A stretch of DNA of 11,036 bases from contig JAGRMP010000372.1 in the NCBI GenBank assembly GCA_020441225.1, positions 1 through 11,036 on the forward strand. The letters are read 5' to 3'. This document shows positions 1 to 6,426 of the stretch, piece by piece. Positions within the stretch are counted from its first letter, which is position 1. Each line of letters begins with the position of its first letter. This DNA comes from Maritimibacter sp. GTDB taxonomy: Bacteria; Pseudomonadota; Alphaproteobacteria; Rhodobacterales; Rhodobacteraceae. The translations under genes and the position numbers were made by a program. The notes under the pieces were generated by a model. That model had not been told where the DNA came from. It searched no databases and was given only the letters and a program-made list of their open reading frames with translations.

Positions 1-1048
1 CGCCTTCAAGCGCTTCCAGACCGGCCGGCACCGGCGGGTACCACTTGATGTTGTCCACGGCTTCCGGCGGGAAGGTCACCTGGAACTTCGCCTTGAGCGC
101 GTCGTTGACATAGGCGTCCGACCCCGCCGAGGCGGTGAAGTTGCCGACCGCATCGGTGATCTTGGCGGCGATCTCGGGCTGCATCACGAAGTTGATCCAG
201 GCATAGGCGGCATCGTCGGCCTGGCCCTTGGCGGGCAGGGCGAAGGTGTCGATCCAGCCGAGCGCACCGGACGTCGGCGCGACGGTGGTGATGTCGGGGT
301 TGTCGTCGTTGAGCTTCCAGCCGCCGGTATCCCAGGCCATCGAGGCCACGGTCTCGCCCGAGCGCATCAGGTTCAGAAGCTCGTCGCTGCCCGACCAGTA
401 GGTCTTCACGCCCGGCTTGCATTCGATCAGCTTGGCCTCGACCGCGTCGAGGATCTCCTGGTAGGCGGCCTCGTCGCCATAGGCGGCGAAGGGGTCCATG
501 CCCATCGCATAGGCGAACCCGATCAGCGTCGGGCGCTTGAGCCGGTAGGTCACCTTGCCGGCCACTTCGGGCAGGCACAGATCGGTGTAATCCTTGACCA
601 TGCCGGCCTTGGCGGTGTCGACCACCAGCGCCGAGGTGCCCCAGACATGCGGCACGCCGTAGACTTCGCCATCGACGGTGGTGTTGCCCTTGGTGGCTTC
701 GAGCATCGAGGGGATGAACTGCGCGGTGTCGAGCTTGGTGAGGTCCATCGGCTTGTAGATGCCGAATTCGGCCTGCGGGCCGGCGATCCGGTCCTGGCTC
801 GGCTGGGCGAGGTCGAAGCCGCCGCCGCCGGTGGCGCGCAGCTTGGAGATCATCTCTTCGTTGTTCGAAGTCGTTACCTCGACCGTGTGGCCGGTCTGTT
901 CCTCGAACATCGCGATGACATCCTCGGGCGCGTAGCCGCCCCAGGTGAGGAGCCGGAGCGTATCGGCCCCTGCCGGCAGGGTTGCGCCGAGCAGCGCGAT
1001 GGTCGCGGTGGCAGCAAGGAATTTGGTCTTTTGAGGTTGTGTCATCAT
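1..1048 (-). CDS. PotD-like ABC transporter substrate-binding protein (partial, 3' end outside window)
   Basis: This is a periplasmic binding protein of the extracellular solute-binding family 1/PotD type, which delivers a solute, probably a polyamine or similar cation, to an inner-membrane ABC importer. The reading frame is open for 349 residues and runs off the window edge. A Sec signal peptide is visible: K7 and K9, a hydrophobic stretch at residues 10-24, and likely cleavage after A28 (AGA|D). The mature protein opens with LRLLTWGGYAPEDV, typical of PotD/PotF proteins. W265 and D267 in GWIDTFALP match the W-x-D segment that contacts the ligand amine in PotD, and WDTGGW lies at 239-244. 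The start is the ATG at 1048, the first of two tandem ATGs, with AGAGGGAA just upstream. The upstream gene is a regulator on the same strand 196 bp away, so a separate promoter is likely. The permease and ATPase genes would lie outside the window. Family call is firm; ligand is inferred. Confidence 0.9.
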   Translation of the reverse strand, partial: MMTQPQKTKFLAATATIALLGATLPAGADTLRLLTWGGYAPEDVIAMFEEQTGHTVEVTTSNNEEMISKLRATGGGGFDLAQPSQDRIAGPQAEFGIYKPMDLTKLDTAQFIPSMLEATKGNTTVDGEVYGVPHVWGTSALVVDTAKAGMVKDYTDLCLPEVAGKVTYRLKRPTLIGFAYAMGMDPFAAYGDEAAYQEILDAVEAKLIECKPGVKTYWSGSDELLNLMRSGETVASMAWDTGGWKLNDDNPDITTVAPTSGALGWIDTFALPAKGQADDAAYAWINFVMQPEIAAKITDAVGNFTASAGSDAYVNDALKAKFQVTFPPEAVDNIKWYPPVPAGLEALEG

Positions 1049-1087
1049 CGGTTTCCCTCTTGGCGACGGTGAAGTTACTTCTCGGAA

Positions 1088-1116
1088 ACAATGGTCGAAC
1101 TCGATCATCTGGTCAA
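1088..1116 (-). promoter_or_regulatory. Candidate promoter of the PotD-like gene
   Basis: On the minus strand TTGACC (1111-1116) and CATTGT (1088-1093) are separated by 17 bp and lie about 40 bp upstream of the start codon. The -35 matches 5 of 6 consensus bases and the -10 only 3 of 6. An alternative -10, TAGAAT (1117-1122), matches 5 of 6 but has no convincing -35. A short palindrome, GAAGT-t-ACTTC (1071-1081), lies in the putative leader. Sequence match only. Confidence 0.3.
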
Positions 1117-1223
1117 ATTCTATCCGAGCGTAGCGGCACAAGATACCGGTCAGATGTCGCGGGTATGACGGTGCGCGCATTTTCAGCGCCTGTCGGGGTG
1201 TCGCTTGTCGGGGCGTCCTGGTC

Positions 1224-1237
1224 CGGGAGCTCTCCCG
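1224..1237 (-). terminator. Weak hairpin after the SARP-like regulator gene
   Basis: The perfect inverted repeat CGGGAG-ct-CTCCCG begins 8 bp beyond the regulator stop codon. No U-tract follows on the minus strand, so it is at best a weak or Rho-assisted terminator. A nearby direct repeat of TGTCGGGG (1191-1198 and 1206-1213) has no evident role. Confidence 0.22.
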
Positions 1238-1244
1238 CGCCCGG

Positions 1245-2864
1245 CTACGGTCCGTCGAGGCCGAGCAGCACACCGGGGTCGATCAGGCCCACCCGGCGGG
1301 CGAGGCTGACGGGATAGCTGTCGTCGCGGGCGAAGGCGTCGAGCGTGAAGGTTTCTTCCAGCGCGGAGAGGTCCCTGACCATCCGCCCGGCCCGGTCGTG
1401 CTCTCCCTCGTGCGCATAGAGTGCGAGCAGGTAGCGTCGGGGCGGGCGGAACGAGGGGGCGATGGCGGCCGAGGTTTCGAGCGACCGGCGCGCCAGCTCC
1501 ATCCGGCCGGCGGCGAGCGCGGCGAGGCCGAGCTGGAACTGGCACCAGAATTGCAGGGGCGTGCTCCAGGCAAGCTGGGTCGCGGTCGCCGCGTTGTCGA
1601 GCGCCCGGTCGAAGGACTGGGTGTAGAGCGCGACATTGGCCTGCGCCCACCAGGCGAGCGGGTTGGCGCGGTTGGTCCGCAGCGCCAGCGCCGCGAGTTC
1701 CGCCCCCGCGTCGATATCCCATTTCAGGAAGACCTGGGCATTGGCCGCGGCGGCGAGGACCTGCGAGTTGAACGGATCCGCCTCGATTGCCTTGGCCGCG
1801 AGATACAGCCCCTGTTCCACGGTCTCTTCCGGCGTGGCGGTGAGGCGCTCGATGTCGCGAATGACCGAGATCTGCGCGCGCATGCCCAGCACGACACCGC
1901 GCTCGCGACCGTCCTGAAGCCCGATCAGGCTGCTGTCGGTGCGGGTGAGCGTGTCGGCGTCGAAGCTGAACACCCGATGCGAGGACCGCGCGAGAACCTG
2001 CGCCTCGGCGTCCAGACCCGGCGGCAGATCGCCCGCCCGCGCGACCTCGCGCAGGATCGCGACCTGGGTATTGGCGAGCAACGCCATCAGGGGCGCGGTG
2101 TCGTCCAGCCTGTCCGGGGCGACCTCGACGGTCTCGGTGGCGGACCACAGATAGCGCCGGCGTGCCGGCCGCTGCACCGACACCCGCGCGCCGTGCCGGC
2201 CGTGCCCGAGCGGCGTGAGCGCGAGGGTGACGTCGATCGCCAACGGATCGTCCGGGTCGTTCCCGCCGGCAGCGATCTCGGCGACACCGGTTTCAAGCAG
2301 GCTCTGGGACAGGCGCGAGATGAGATGCGATTCGAGATACCGGCTCAGGCCATCGCCCGCGCCGGACCCCTCGAGAGCGATCCGCCAGCGCCGCGGCCCG
2401 TGAACATACGGTGCGGTCGGAACCGGCCCGCCGCCGATCTGCTCCGGGCCGCTGCGCTGGATCGTCAACCAGGCGTCGAACTCGGGGTCGTCGATGTCGA
2501 TCCCTTCGAGGAAGGCGGCCGGGTCAAGCCCGGCCCGCGCGCCCCAGTCGGAGGTGAACAGGGCCGGGTCCAGCCAGACCGCGCGCCGGTCGGCCTGGAG
2601 CAGGTCCGCCCAGGGCGACAGCGCGCGCCGGAGCGTGGCCAGGACCTGGCGCAGGTTGGCGCTGCCGCTCGACGGGTCGCTGCGGCTCCACAGCTTGTCC
2701 TGCAGCCAGCTCCGGGTGTGTTTGTGTTGCGGGGCGGTGACCAGCAGGGCCAGAAGCGCCTGTCCTTTCGCGCTCCGCGGAGTCAGGTCCACGCCGTCGC
2801 GTCCGGTCACGCTGAACGCGCCGAACAGGTGAATCTTCACCGGTTTGACCCCGACCTCCGTCAT
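1245..2864 (-). CDS. SARP/BTAD-family transcriptional regulator with TPR tail
   Basis: This is a predicted cytoplasmic DNA-binding regulator of 539 residues. Residues about 8-85 form an OmpR-type winged helix; the stretch PRSAKGQALLALL through LRQVLATLRRAL is characteristic of AfsR/SARP proteins. A short BTAD-like segment follows (about 100-140), ending in FLEGIDIDDPEFDAWL, a common signature in this family. Residues about 155-265 form an alpha/beta region reminiscent of the TolB/FlgO-like middle domain of CadC- and cyclase-type regulators. Residues about 335-500 look like TPR repeats. No NB-ARC ATPase, kinase or membrane segment is seen, so the effector is unknown. Two starts are possible: ATG at 2864, with GGTGGAG only 3 bp upstream, or GTG at 2873, adding three residues. 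It diverges from the haloperoxidase/protease pair across about 136 bp, which suggests it controls them. Fold call is strong; targets are inferred. Confidence 0.85.
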   Translation of the reverse strand: MTEVGVKPVKIHLFGAFSVTGRDGVDLTPRSAKGQALLALLVTAPQHKHTRSWLQDKLWSRSDPSSGSANLRQVLATLRRALSPWADLLQADRRAVWLDPALFTSDWGARAGLDPAAFLEGIDIDDPEFDAWLTIQRSGPEQIGGGPVPTAPYVHGPRRWRIALEGSGAGDGLSRYLESHLISRLSQSLLETGVAEIAAGGNDPDDPLAIDVTLALTPLGHGRHGARVSVQRPARRRYLWSATETVEVAPDRLDDTAPLMALLANTQVAILREVARAGDLPPGLDAEAQVLARSSHRVFSFDADTLTRTDSSLIGLQDGRERGVVLGMRAQISVIRDIERLTATPEETVEQGLYLAAKAIEADPFNSQVLAAAANAQVFLKWDIDAGAELAALALRTNRANPLAWWAQANVALYTQSFDRALDNAATATQLAWSTPLQFWCQFQLGLAALAAGRMELARRSLETSAAIAPSFRPPRRYLLALYAHEGEHDRAGRMVRDLSALEETFTLDAFARDDSYPVSLARRVGLIDPGVLLGLDGP

Positions 2865-2945
2865 CGTCTCCACCGAGCGCTGGGCTCCGCCCCCCGGGGG
2901 TGCGGATGCCCGAAACCGTCGACGCTTCCTGTACCGAAGGCCAGC

Positions 2946-2974
2946 TTGACACGACTAGCGAGCATTTCAAAACT
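2946..2974 (+). promoter_or_regulatory. Candidate promoter of the haloperoxidase-like/protease operon
   Basis: A perfect -35 hexamer TTGACA (2946-2951) is followed after 17 bp by AAAACT (2969-2974), a poor -10 matching 3 of 6. Transcription would begin about 20 bp before the start codon at 3001. The stretch 2965-2988 is the only AT-rich part of this intergenic region. A good -35 with a weak -10 is compatible with an activator-dependent promoter, and a regulator gene diverges from the same gap. I could not find clear repeated operator words here. Confidence 0.4.
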
Positions 2975-3000
2975 ATTGGTTAATTTTCGGAGAGAACGAA

Positions 3001-4119
3001 ATGACATTTTCACAGAATTTCCTCGGCGGCGGCAAAGGCGGTGGCAAAGGCGGTGGCAAGGGCGGTGGCAAAGGTGGCGGCAAGGGCGGTGGCAAGGGCG
3101 GCGGGAAAGGCTATGACGCCGACGCGTCGATCGCCGACGCGCGGCTGACGATCCACGATGCCATCGCTGCCGACTGGGACGGCACGCCGGGGCGCGCGGT
3201 GTCGGCCTACCAGCCGTCCGATGACATCAAATACCTGTCGCAGACCCGCCGGCTCGATCTCCTGCTCGGCGTGGCGATGTCGGCCTTCACGGTGCGGGCC
3301 GCAGGCACCGGCACCGCCTGCACGGTCGCGGTCGGTGGGCAGGACATCTGCACCCTCGCGCGTCCCGAAATCGCGCTCCTTGAACGCCAGCTGGGCTGGG
3401 TGCGGGCCTATTCCGATCTGCGTGCCGACCGGGAAGGCGAGATCCTCGTGCAGCTCGACGAGATCGTCTCCGCCTTTTCCGGCGTGAGCGCCTTCGATCT
3501 GCCCTCGCGCGAGGCGACGGCGGAGTTCGTTGCCCTGACCCAGGACGTGGCGATCATGGTCGAGATGCAGGTGAAGCATTTCCTCCGGTCGCCGCGGCCG
3601 GCGGATTTCTCCGAACGGGTGGTGCCGCTGATCGACACGCCCGACCACAGCACCTTCCCCTCGGGCCATTCGACCGAGGCCTTCGCCATCGCCACCGTGC
3701 TTGCGCGGATCGAGCGCGGGCAGCGGCCCCAGGCGGCGGGCGGCGGGATCCTGTTCCCGCTGGCGCACCGGATCGCGGTCAACCGCACCGTGGCCGGGGT
3801 GCATTTCCCGGTCGATTCCGCCGCCGGCGCGCGGCTCGGCTGCGCCATCGGCGAGGCGATCTGCGCGCTGGCGGGCGGCGGCAACGCGGCCCGCTACGAC
3901 TACGACTGCAACATCGGTCCGGCCGGGGGCGATCCCGCGAAGCACAACCCGGATTTCACCCGCCGGGCTCTGGCCGATTTCCTCGCCGCCCAACCGGCCG
4001 ACGACGTCACTGTCGCCCCGCCCGCCAACCCGGCGCTGGCCGCGCGCTGGCAGGCGGCCCTTGCGGAATGGCCCGACCGCGGCGGCTACGACCCGGACGG
4101 CGACGGCGATCCGCAATGA
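3001..4119 (+). CDS. Vanadium haloperoxidase/PAP2-fold protein with N-terminal GGGK repeats
   Basis: The protein has 372 residues. After MTFSQNFL come seven GGGK units (residues 9-36), then a mostly helical domain. The full PAP2/vanadium-haloperoxidase signature is present: K192-x6-R199-P200, P220-SGH223, and R262-x5-H268-x3-D272. In this superfamily these residues bind phosphate or vanadate and H268 or H223 act in catalysis. The spacing and the segment PLIDTPDHSTFPSGHS resemble bacterial vanadium-dependent haloperoxidase-like proteins more than membrane lipid phosphatases, and I see no run of transmembrane helices. No Sec or Tat signal is visible, so it is predicted soluble and cytoplasmic unless exported unconventionally. 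The tail YDPDGDGDPQ is acidic. The start is supported by GGAGAG six bases upstream. The stop overlaps the protease start (ATGA), implying translational coupling. Haloperoxidase versus acid phosphatase activity cannot be decided from sequence. Confidence 0.88.
   Translation: MTFSQNFLGGGKGGGKGGGKGGGKGGGKGGGKGGGKGYDADASIADARLTIHDAIAADWDGTPGRAVSAYQPSDDIKYLSQTRRLDLLLGVAMSAFTVRAAGTGTACTVAVGGQDICTLARPEIALLERQLGWVRAYSDLRADREGEILVQLDEIVSAFSGVSAFDLPSREATAEFVALTQDVAIMVEMQVKHFLRSPRPADFSERVVPLIDTPDHSTFPSGHSTEAFAIATVLARIERGQRPQAAGGGILFPLAHRIAVNRTVAGVHFPVDSAAGARLGCAIGEAICALAGGGNAARYDYDCNIGPAGGDPAKHNPDFTRRALADFLAAQPADDVTVAPPANPALAARWQAALAEWPDRGGYDPDGDGDPQ
3025..3108 (+). repeat. Seven 12-bp tandem units encoding GGGK
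   Basis: The units run without interruption from 3025 to 3108. The third bases vary among units (ggc/ggt/ggg for glycine, aaa/aag for lysine) while every unit encodes Gly-Gly-Gly-Lys. This pattern points to maintenance of the peptide rather than very recent slippage. The encoded segment should be disordered and strongly basic. The G-rich strand also has many GG pairs, so a weak two-tier G-quadruplex is conceivable. Confidence 0.97.
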
Positions 4120-6107
4120 CCGGCTGGACCGACTGGCAGGCGCATGACCGGGCCTACCGGTCCCCCTATGTCGACTGGGAAGTCGCGCTGTTCGACCGGC
4201 TCGGCAGGCTCGACGCGATGACCATGATCCCGGTCCCGCCGCTGCTCGTCGGGTCCGAGCGGGGCGGCGCGGCGCAACCGGGTGCGCGCGAGGTCTTCCC
4301 CGTGCCCAGCGACGCGGCCAATCCCGATCCGGCGGCCAACCTGCCCGCCGACGGCGTGATCGCTCCGGCCGATCCGGCGGATCTTCCGGTGCTCGACCCG
4401 GACCTTGCCCCGACCACGGTGGTGGTCGGCGTGATCGACATCGACATCGGCCTCGGCCACCGCCGGTTTCGCACGGGCGACGGCAAGACCCGCGTGCTCG
4501 GCGCCTGGCAGCAGGGCGCACCCTGGCGCGCCGAGACCCGTCCGGGCCTGCCCTTCGGCGAGGAGATCTTTTCGGGCGGGATCGACGCGCTGCTCGCCGC
4601 CCACCGGCTGGACGGTCCGACCGGCACGCTGGACCACGACGGCTTCTACGGTCGGCTGGGGCTGATTTCCCACGACAGGATCGACGGCATGGGCGCGCTT
4701 GCGCATTCCGCGGCGCACGGGACCCATGTGCTCGGGCTCGCAGCAGGGCAGGACCCGGGCGACGACCCGGACGGGTTCAGCGACAATGTCCGGCTCCTGG
4801 TGGTGAACCTGCCGCCGCCGTCGTTCTTCGGCGAAGGGGGCGCCTTTCTCGACTACTACCTCTCCTACGGGCTGCAATGGATCGTGAAGACCCATGCCGC
4901 CATCGTCGCGGCAAGCGGTGCCGTCGCCGCGCCGCCGCTGATCGTGAATATCTCCTTCGGCAAGCAGGCGGGCGCGGCGGACCCGTGGCAGGCCTCGGAT
5001 ACGCTGGCGCTGTCGGTGCCGCAGGGCGCGGCGGCCCCGGTGATCCTGGTGCCCGCGGGGAACGACAACCTCGAGCGCTGCCACGCGCAGTTCGCCCTCG
5101 GCGACGACGCGCAAAGCCTCGCCTGGCGGGTCCAACCCGATGACGAGACCTCGAATTTCCTCGAGATCTGGGTCCTGCCCGAATACCGCGCCGGGGCGGC
5201 GGGGGGGCTGCCGGATGTGGCGCTGCCGCTCGAAATCGATCTCGAACTGCCCGACGGCACCCGGTCCGGATTCGGCACGCCGCAGCACGGAGCGGTGCGC
5301 GAGCTCTCGGGCGGGCTCGGGCGGATCTACTGCGACTGGGTCTACAGCGAACACCGCGCCGCCTACCGGCTGCGCTATCTCGTCTGCCTGGCGCCCGACC
5401 GGCTGATGGTGCCGGACGATCCCGCCTGCCGCGGCGCGCCGGCGGGAGGGTACCGGCTGCACCTCAGGAACAGCTCGGCCCACAAGCGGCTCGACGTGAG
5501 CGCCCGGATCCAGACCGACGAGGCCACCTTGCCCTCGGCGCGCAATGCAAGGCGGGCCTATTTCGAGGATCCGGACTACGCGATGTTCGAGCCGAGCGGG
5601 CGGCGCGCCGATACCTATCCCTATCCGCTCGACCCCCGGGTCGGAAGCTTCGACACCGACAGCCCGATCCGGCGGCACGGGACGATGAACGCCTATGCGG
5701 CCCATGAACAGGTGGTGGCGATCGCGGGCTTCCGGCTCACCGACGGGCGGCCCGCGCCCTATTCCGCGTCCGGGCTCGGGCTCGGCGATGCGCGCTGGGG
5801 ACGGGCGGGACCGACCGCGGCCTTTCCGAGCGACGATGGCGCGGCGCATTTCGGGCTCCGGTCCGACGGAGCGCGCGACGGCTCGACCGTGGCGCTGCAG
5901 GGGACGAGCTTTGCCTGTGCGGCAGCGACGCGGTTCGTGACCGAGGCGACGCTGGACGCGCTGATCCAGGGCCGCGCCCCGGCGCTCTCCGAGACGTTCA
6001 GCGACGGTGCGCAAGGCGCAGCCTGGCATGGCCCGGCCGTCGCGCTGGCCAAGGCGGGATGGGGACGGGTGCCGTTCCAGCCCGCCCGCCGGATCGACCG
6101 CATGTAG
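4116..6107 (+). CDS. Subtilisin-like S8 family serine protease with large insertion
   Basis: This is a predicted endopeptidase of 663 residues. The subtilase catalytic set is complete: D108 in VVGVIDIDIG, H201 in AAHGTHVLG, oxyanion N316 in LVPAGNDN and S598 in QGTSFAC. Between N316 and S598 lie about 280 residues, roughly twice what a minimal subtilisin has. This holds a probable beta-rich insertion (about 335-470) with segments such as NFLEIWVLPEY and YRLHLRNSS. The first 100 residues do not resemble an I9 propeptide, and there is no signal peptide, so action inside the cell or unconventional export is implied. The start is the ATG at 4116, which overlaps the previous stop by ATGA; in-frame codons further upstream lie inside the preceding gene and are less likely. 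The substrate is unknown. The partner gene, or the orphan protein downstream, are the obvious candidates by context only. Confidence 0.92.
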   Translation: MTGWTDWQAHDRAYRSPYVDWEVALFDRLGRLDAMTMIPVPPLLVGSERGGAAQPGAREVFPVPSDAANPDPAANLPADGVIAPADPADLPVLDPDLAPTTVVVGVIDIDIGLGHRRFRTGDGKTRVLGAWQQGAPWRAETRPGLPFGEEIFSGGIDALLAAHRLDGPTGTLDHDGFYGRLGLISHDRIDGMGALAHSAAHGTHVLGLAAGQDPGDDPDGFSDNVRLLVVNLPPPSFFGEGGAFLDYYLSYGLQWIVKTHAAIVAASGAVAAPPLIVNISFGKQAGAADPWQASDTLALSVPQGAAAPVILVPAGNDNLERCHAQFALGDDAQSLAWRVQPDDETSNFLEIWVLPEYRAGAAGGLPDVALPLEIDLELPDGTRSGFGTPQHGAVRELSGGLGRIYCDWVYSEHRAAYRLRYLVCLAPDRLMVPDDPACRGAPAGGYRLHLRNSSAHKRLDVSARIQTDEATLPSARNARRAYFEDPDYAMFEPSGRRADTYPYPLDPRVGSFDTDSPIRRHGTMNAYAAHEQVVAIAGFRLTDGRPAPYSASGLGLGDARWGRAGPTAAFPSDDGAAHFGLRSDGARDGSTVALQGTSFACAAATRFVTEATLDALIQGRAPALSETFSDGAQGAAWHGPAVALAKAGWGRVPFQPARRIDRM

Positions 6108-6152
6108 CCGGACCCCGCGACGGCAGCCGCCAACCCGCCCGGCACAGGCGGC

Positions 6153-6176
6153 GCCGGCCCCCGCGGGAGTGCCGGC
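6153..6176 (+). terminator. GC-rich hairpin after the protease gene
   Basis: GCCGGC (6153-6158) pairs with GCCGGC (6171-6176) around a 12-nt loop that contains the self-complementary CCCGCGGG. It lies about 45 bp beyond the protease stop. No U-tract follows on the plus strand, so any termination would be weak or Rho-dependent. Confidence 0.28.
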
Positions 6177-6189
6177 CGGCGGCAAAAAT

Positions 6190-6205
6190 TGTGACCGCGT
6201 TCACG
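6190..6205 (+). promoter_or_regulatory. CRP/FNR-family-like operator
   Basis: TGTGA-CCGCGT-TCACG matches the CRP consensus TGTGA-N6-TCACA at 9 of 10 informative bases. It lies about 50 bp upstream of the proposed -10 box, within the range where CRP-family activators often act. Its right half-site is also the first ATCACG-like repeat, so the match could be a by-product of that array. Which Crp/Fnr protein would bind is unknown. Confidence 0.35.
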
Positions 6206-6238
6206 CAAATCACGCCCGGAATCACGAAACGATCACGC
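6200..6238 (+). promoter_or_regulatory. Four ATCACGC-like direct repeats, possible SARP operator
   Basis: Heptamers TTCACGC (6200), ATCACGC (6209), ATCACGA (6221) and ATCACGC (6232) lie on one strand with starts 9, 12 and 11 bp apart, close to one helical turn. SARP proteins are known to bind heptameric direct repeats about 11 bp apart, with the last one roughly 8 bp upstream of the -10 box. Here the last heptamer ends 6 bp before TGTAAT. The only SARP gene in the window is at 1245-2864; its role here is inferred. Confidence 0.42.
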
Positions 6239-6244
6239 GCGCCC

Positions 6245-6250
6245 TGTAAT
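6245..6250 (+). promoter_or_regulatory. Candidate -10 box of the orphan gene
   Basis: TGTAAT matches the TATAAT consensus at 5 of 6 positions. No -35 hexamer lies at 16-18 bp; the ATCACG repeats occupy that place instead, as in activator-dependent promoters. Transcription from here would give a leader of about 170 nt before the start at 6427. Confidence 0.35.
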
Positions 6251-6340
6251 CAACGGCGAGTCATGAGTTCCTGCGCGCGATGCCGGGTCCGTTTCCAGCG
6301 GTCCGTCTCGCGCGCATTCACACCAGAATTATTCGCCGCC

Positions 6341-6360
6341 GCGCCCCGAAAAGGGGGCGC
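6341..6360 (+). other. Strong leader hairpin upstream of the orphan gene
   Basis: GCGCCCC (6341-6347) pairs perfectly with GGGGCGC (6354-6360) around a GAAAAG loop. It sits about 66 bases before the start codon, inside the proposed leader RNA. There is no U-tract, so an mRNA-stability or translation role is more likely than termination. Function unproved. Confidence 0.35.
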
Positions 6361-6426
6361 CTGCGGTCCCCATACGGGCCGGTGGTCGACCGCCCCCTTG
6401 CAAAACGGCGTGCAAAAGGAACCGTG

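Larger units (their letters stand above)
6108..6426. other. 319-bp intergenic region before the orphan gene
   Basis: No credible gene is seen here. The segment holds, in order, a GC-rich hairpin (6153-6176), a CRP/FNR-like inverted repeat (6190-6205), four ATCACG-like repeats (6200-6238), a -10-like TGTAAT (6245-6250), a leader hairpin (6341-6360), the palindrome GGTCGACC (6383-6390) and a direct repeat TGCAAAA (6399-6405 and 6411-6417) next to the ribosome binding site. The base composition is more AT-rich at 6182-6255 than in the surrounding genes. Confidence 0.7.

Noticed and set aside
6..1091. Long minus-strand open frame overlapping the PotD-like gene
   Set aside because: It is an Arg/His-rich shadow frame with no domain sense. 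The real gene is in another minus-strand frame with a signal peptide and PotD motifs, and is open to the window edge.
2828..2841. Palindrome GGTGAA-tc-TTCACC as an operator
   Set aside because: It lies inside the 5' coding part of the regulator and could be a codon coincidence; no second copy was found in the divergent gap.
3025..3108. CRISPR-like or microsatellite array
   Set aside because: The 12-bp units lie in frame inside a gene, have no spacers, and encode GGGK with synonymous variation.
1398..3116. 572-residue plus-strand open frame opposite the regulator
   Set aside because: Antisense shadow in GC-rich DNA, Arg/Gly/Pro-rich and without recognisable motifs; it runs across the regulator and into the GGGK repeats.
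4086..6185. 699-residue minus-strand open frame opposite the protease
   Set aside because: Low-complexity Arg/Gly/Pro composition, whereas the plus strand carries an intact subtilase catalytic set.
6280..6426. N-terminal extension of the orphan protein to an upstream ATG
   Set aside because: The extension is Arg-rich, covers the leader hairpin and lacks a ribosome binding site; the tandem ATG at 6427 has AAAAGGA at good spacing.
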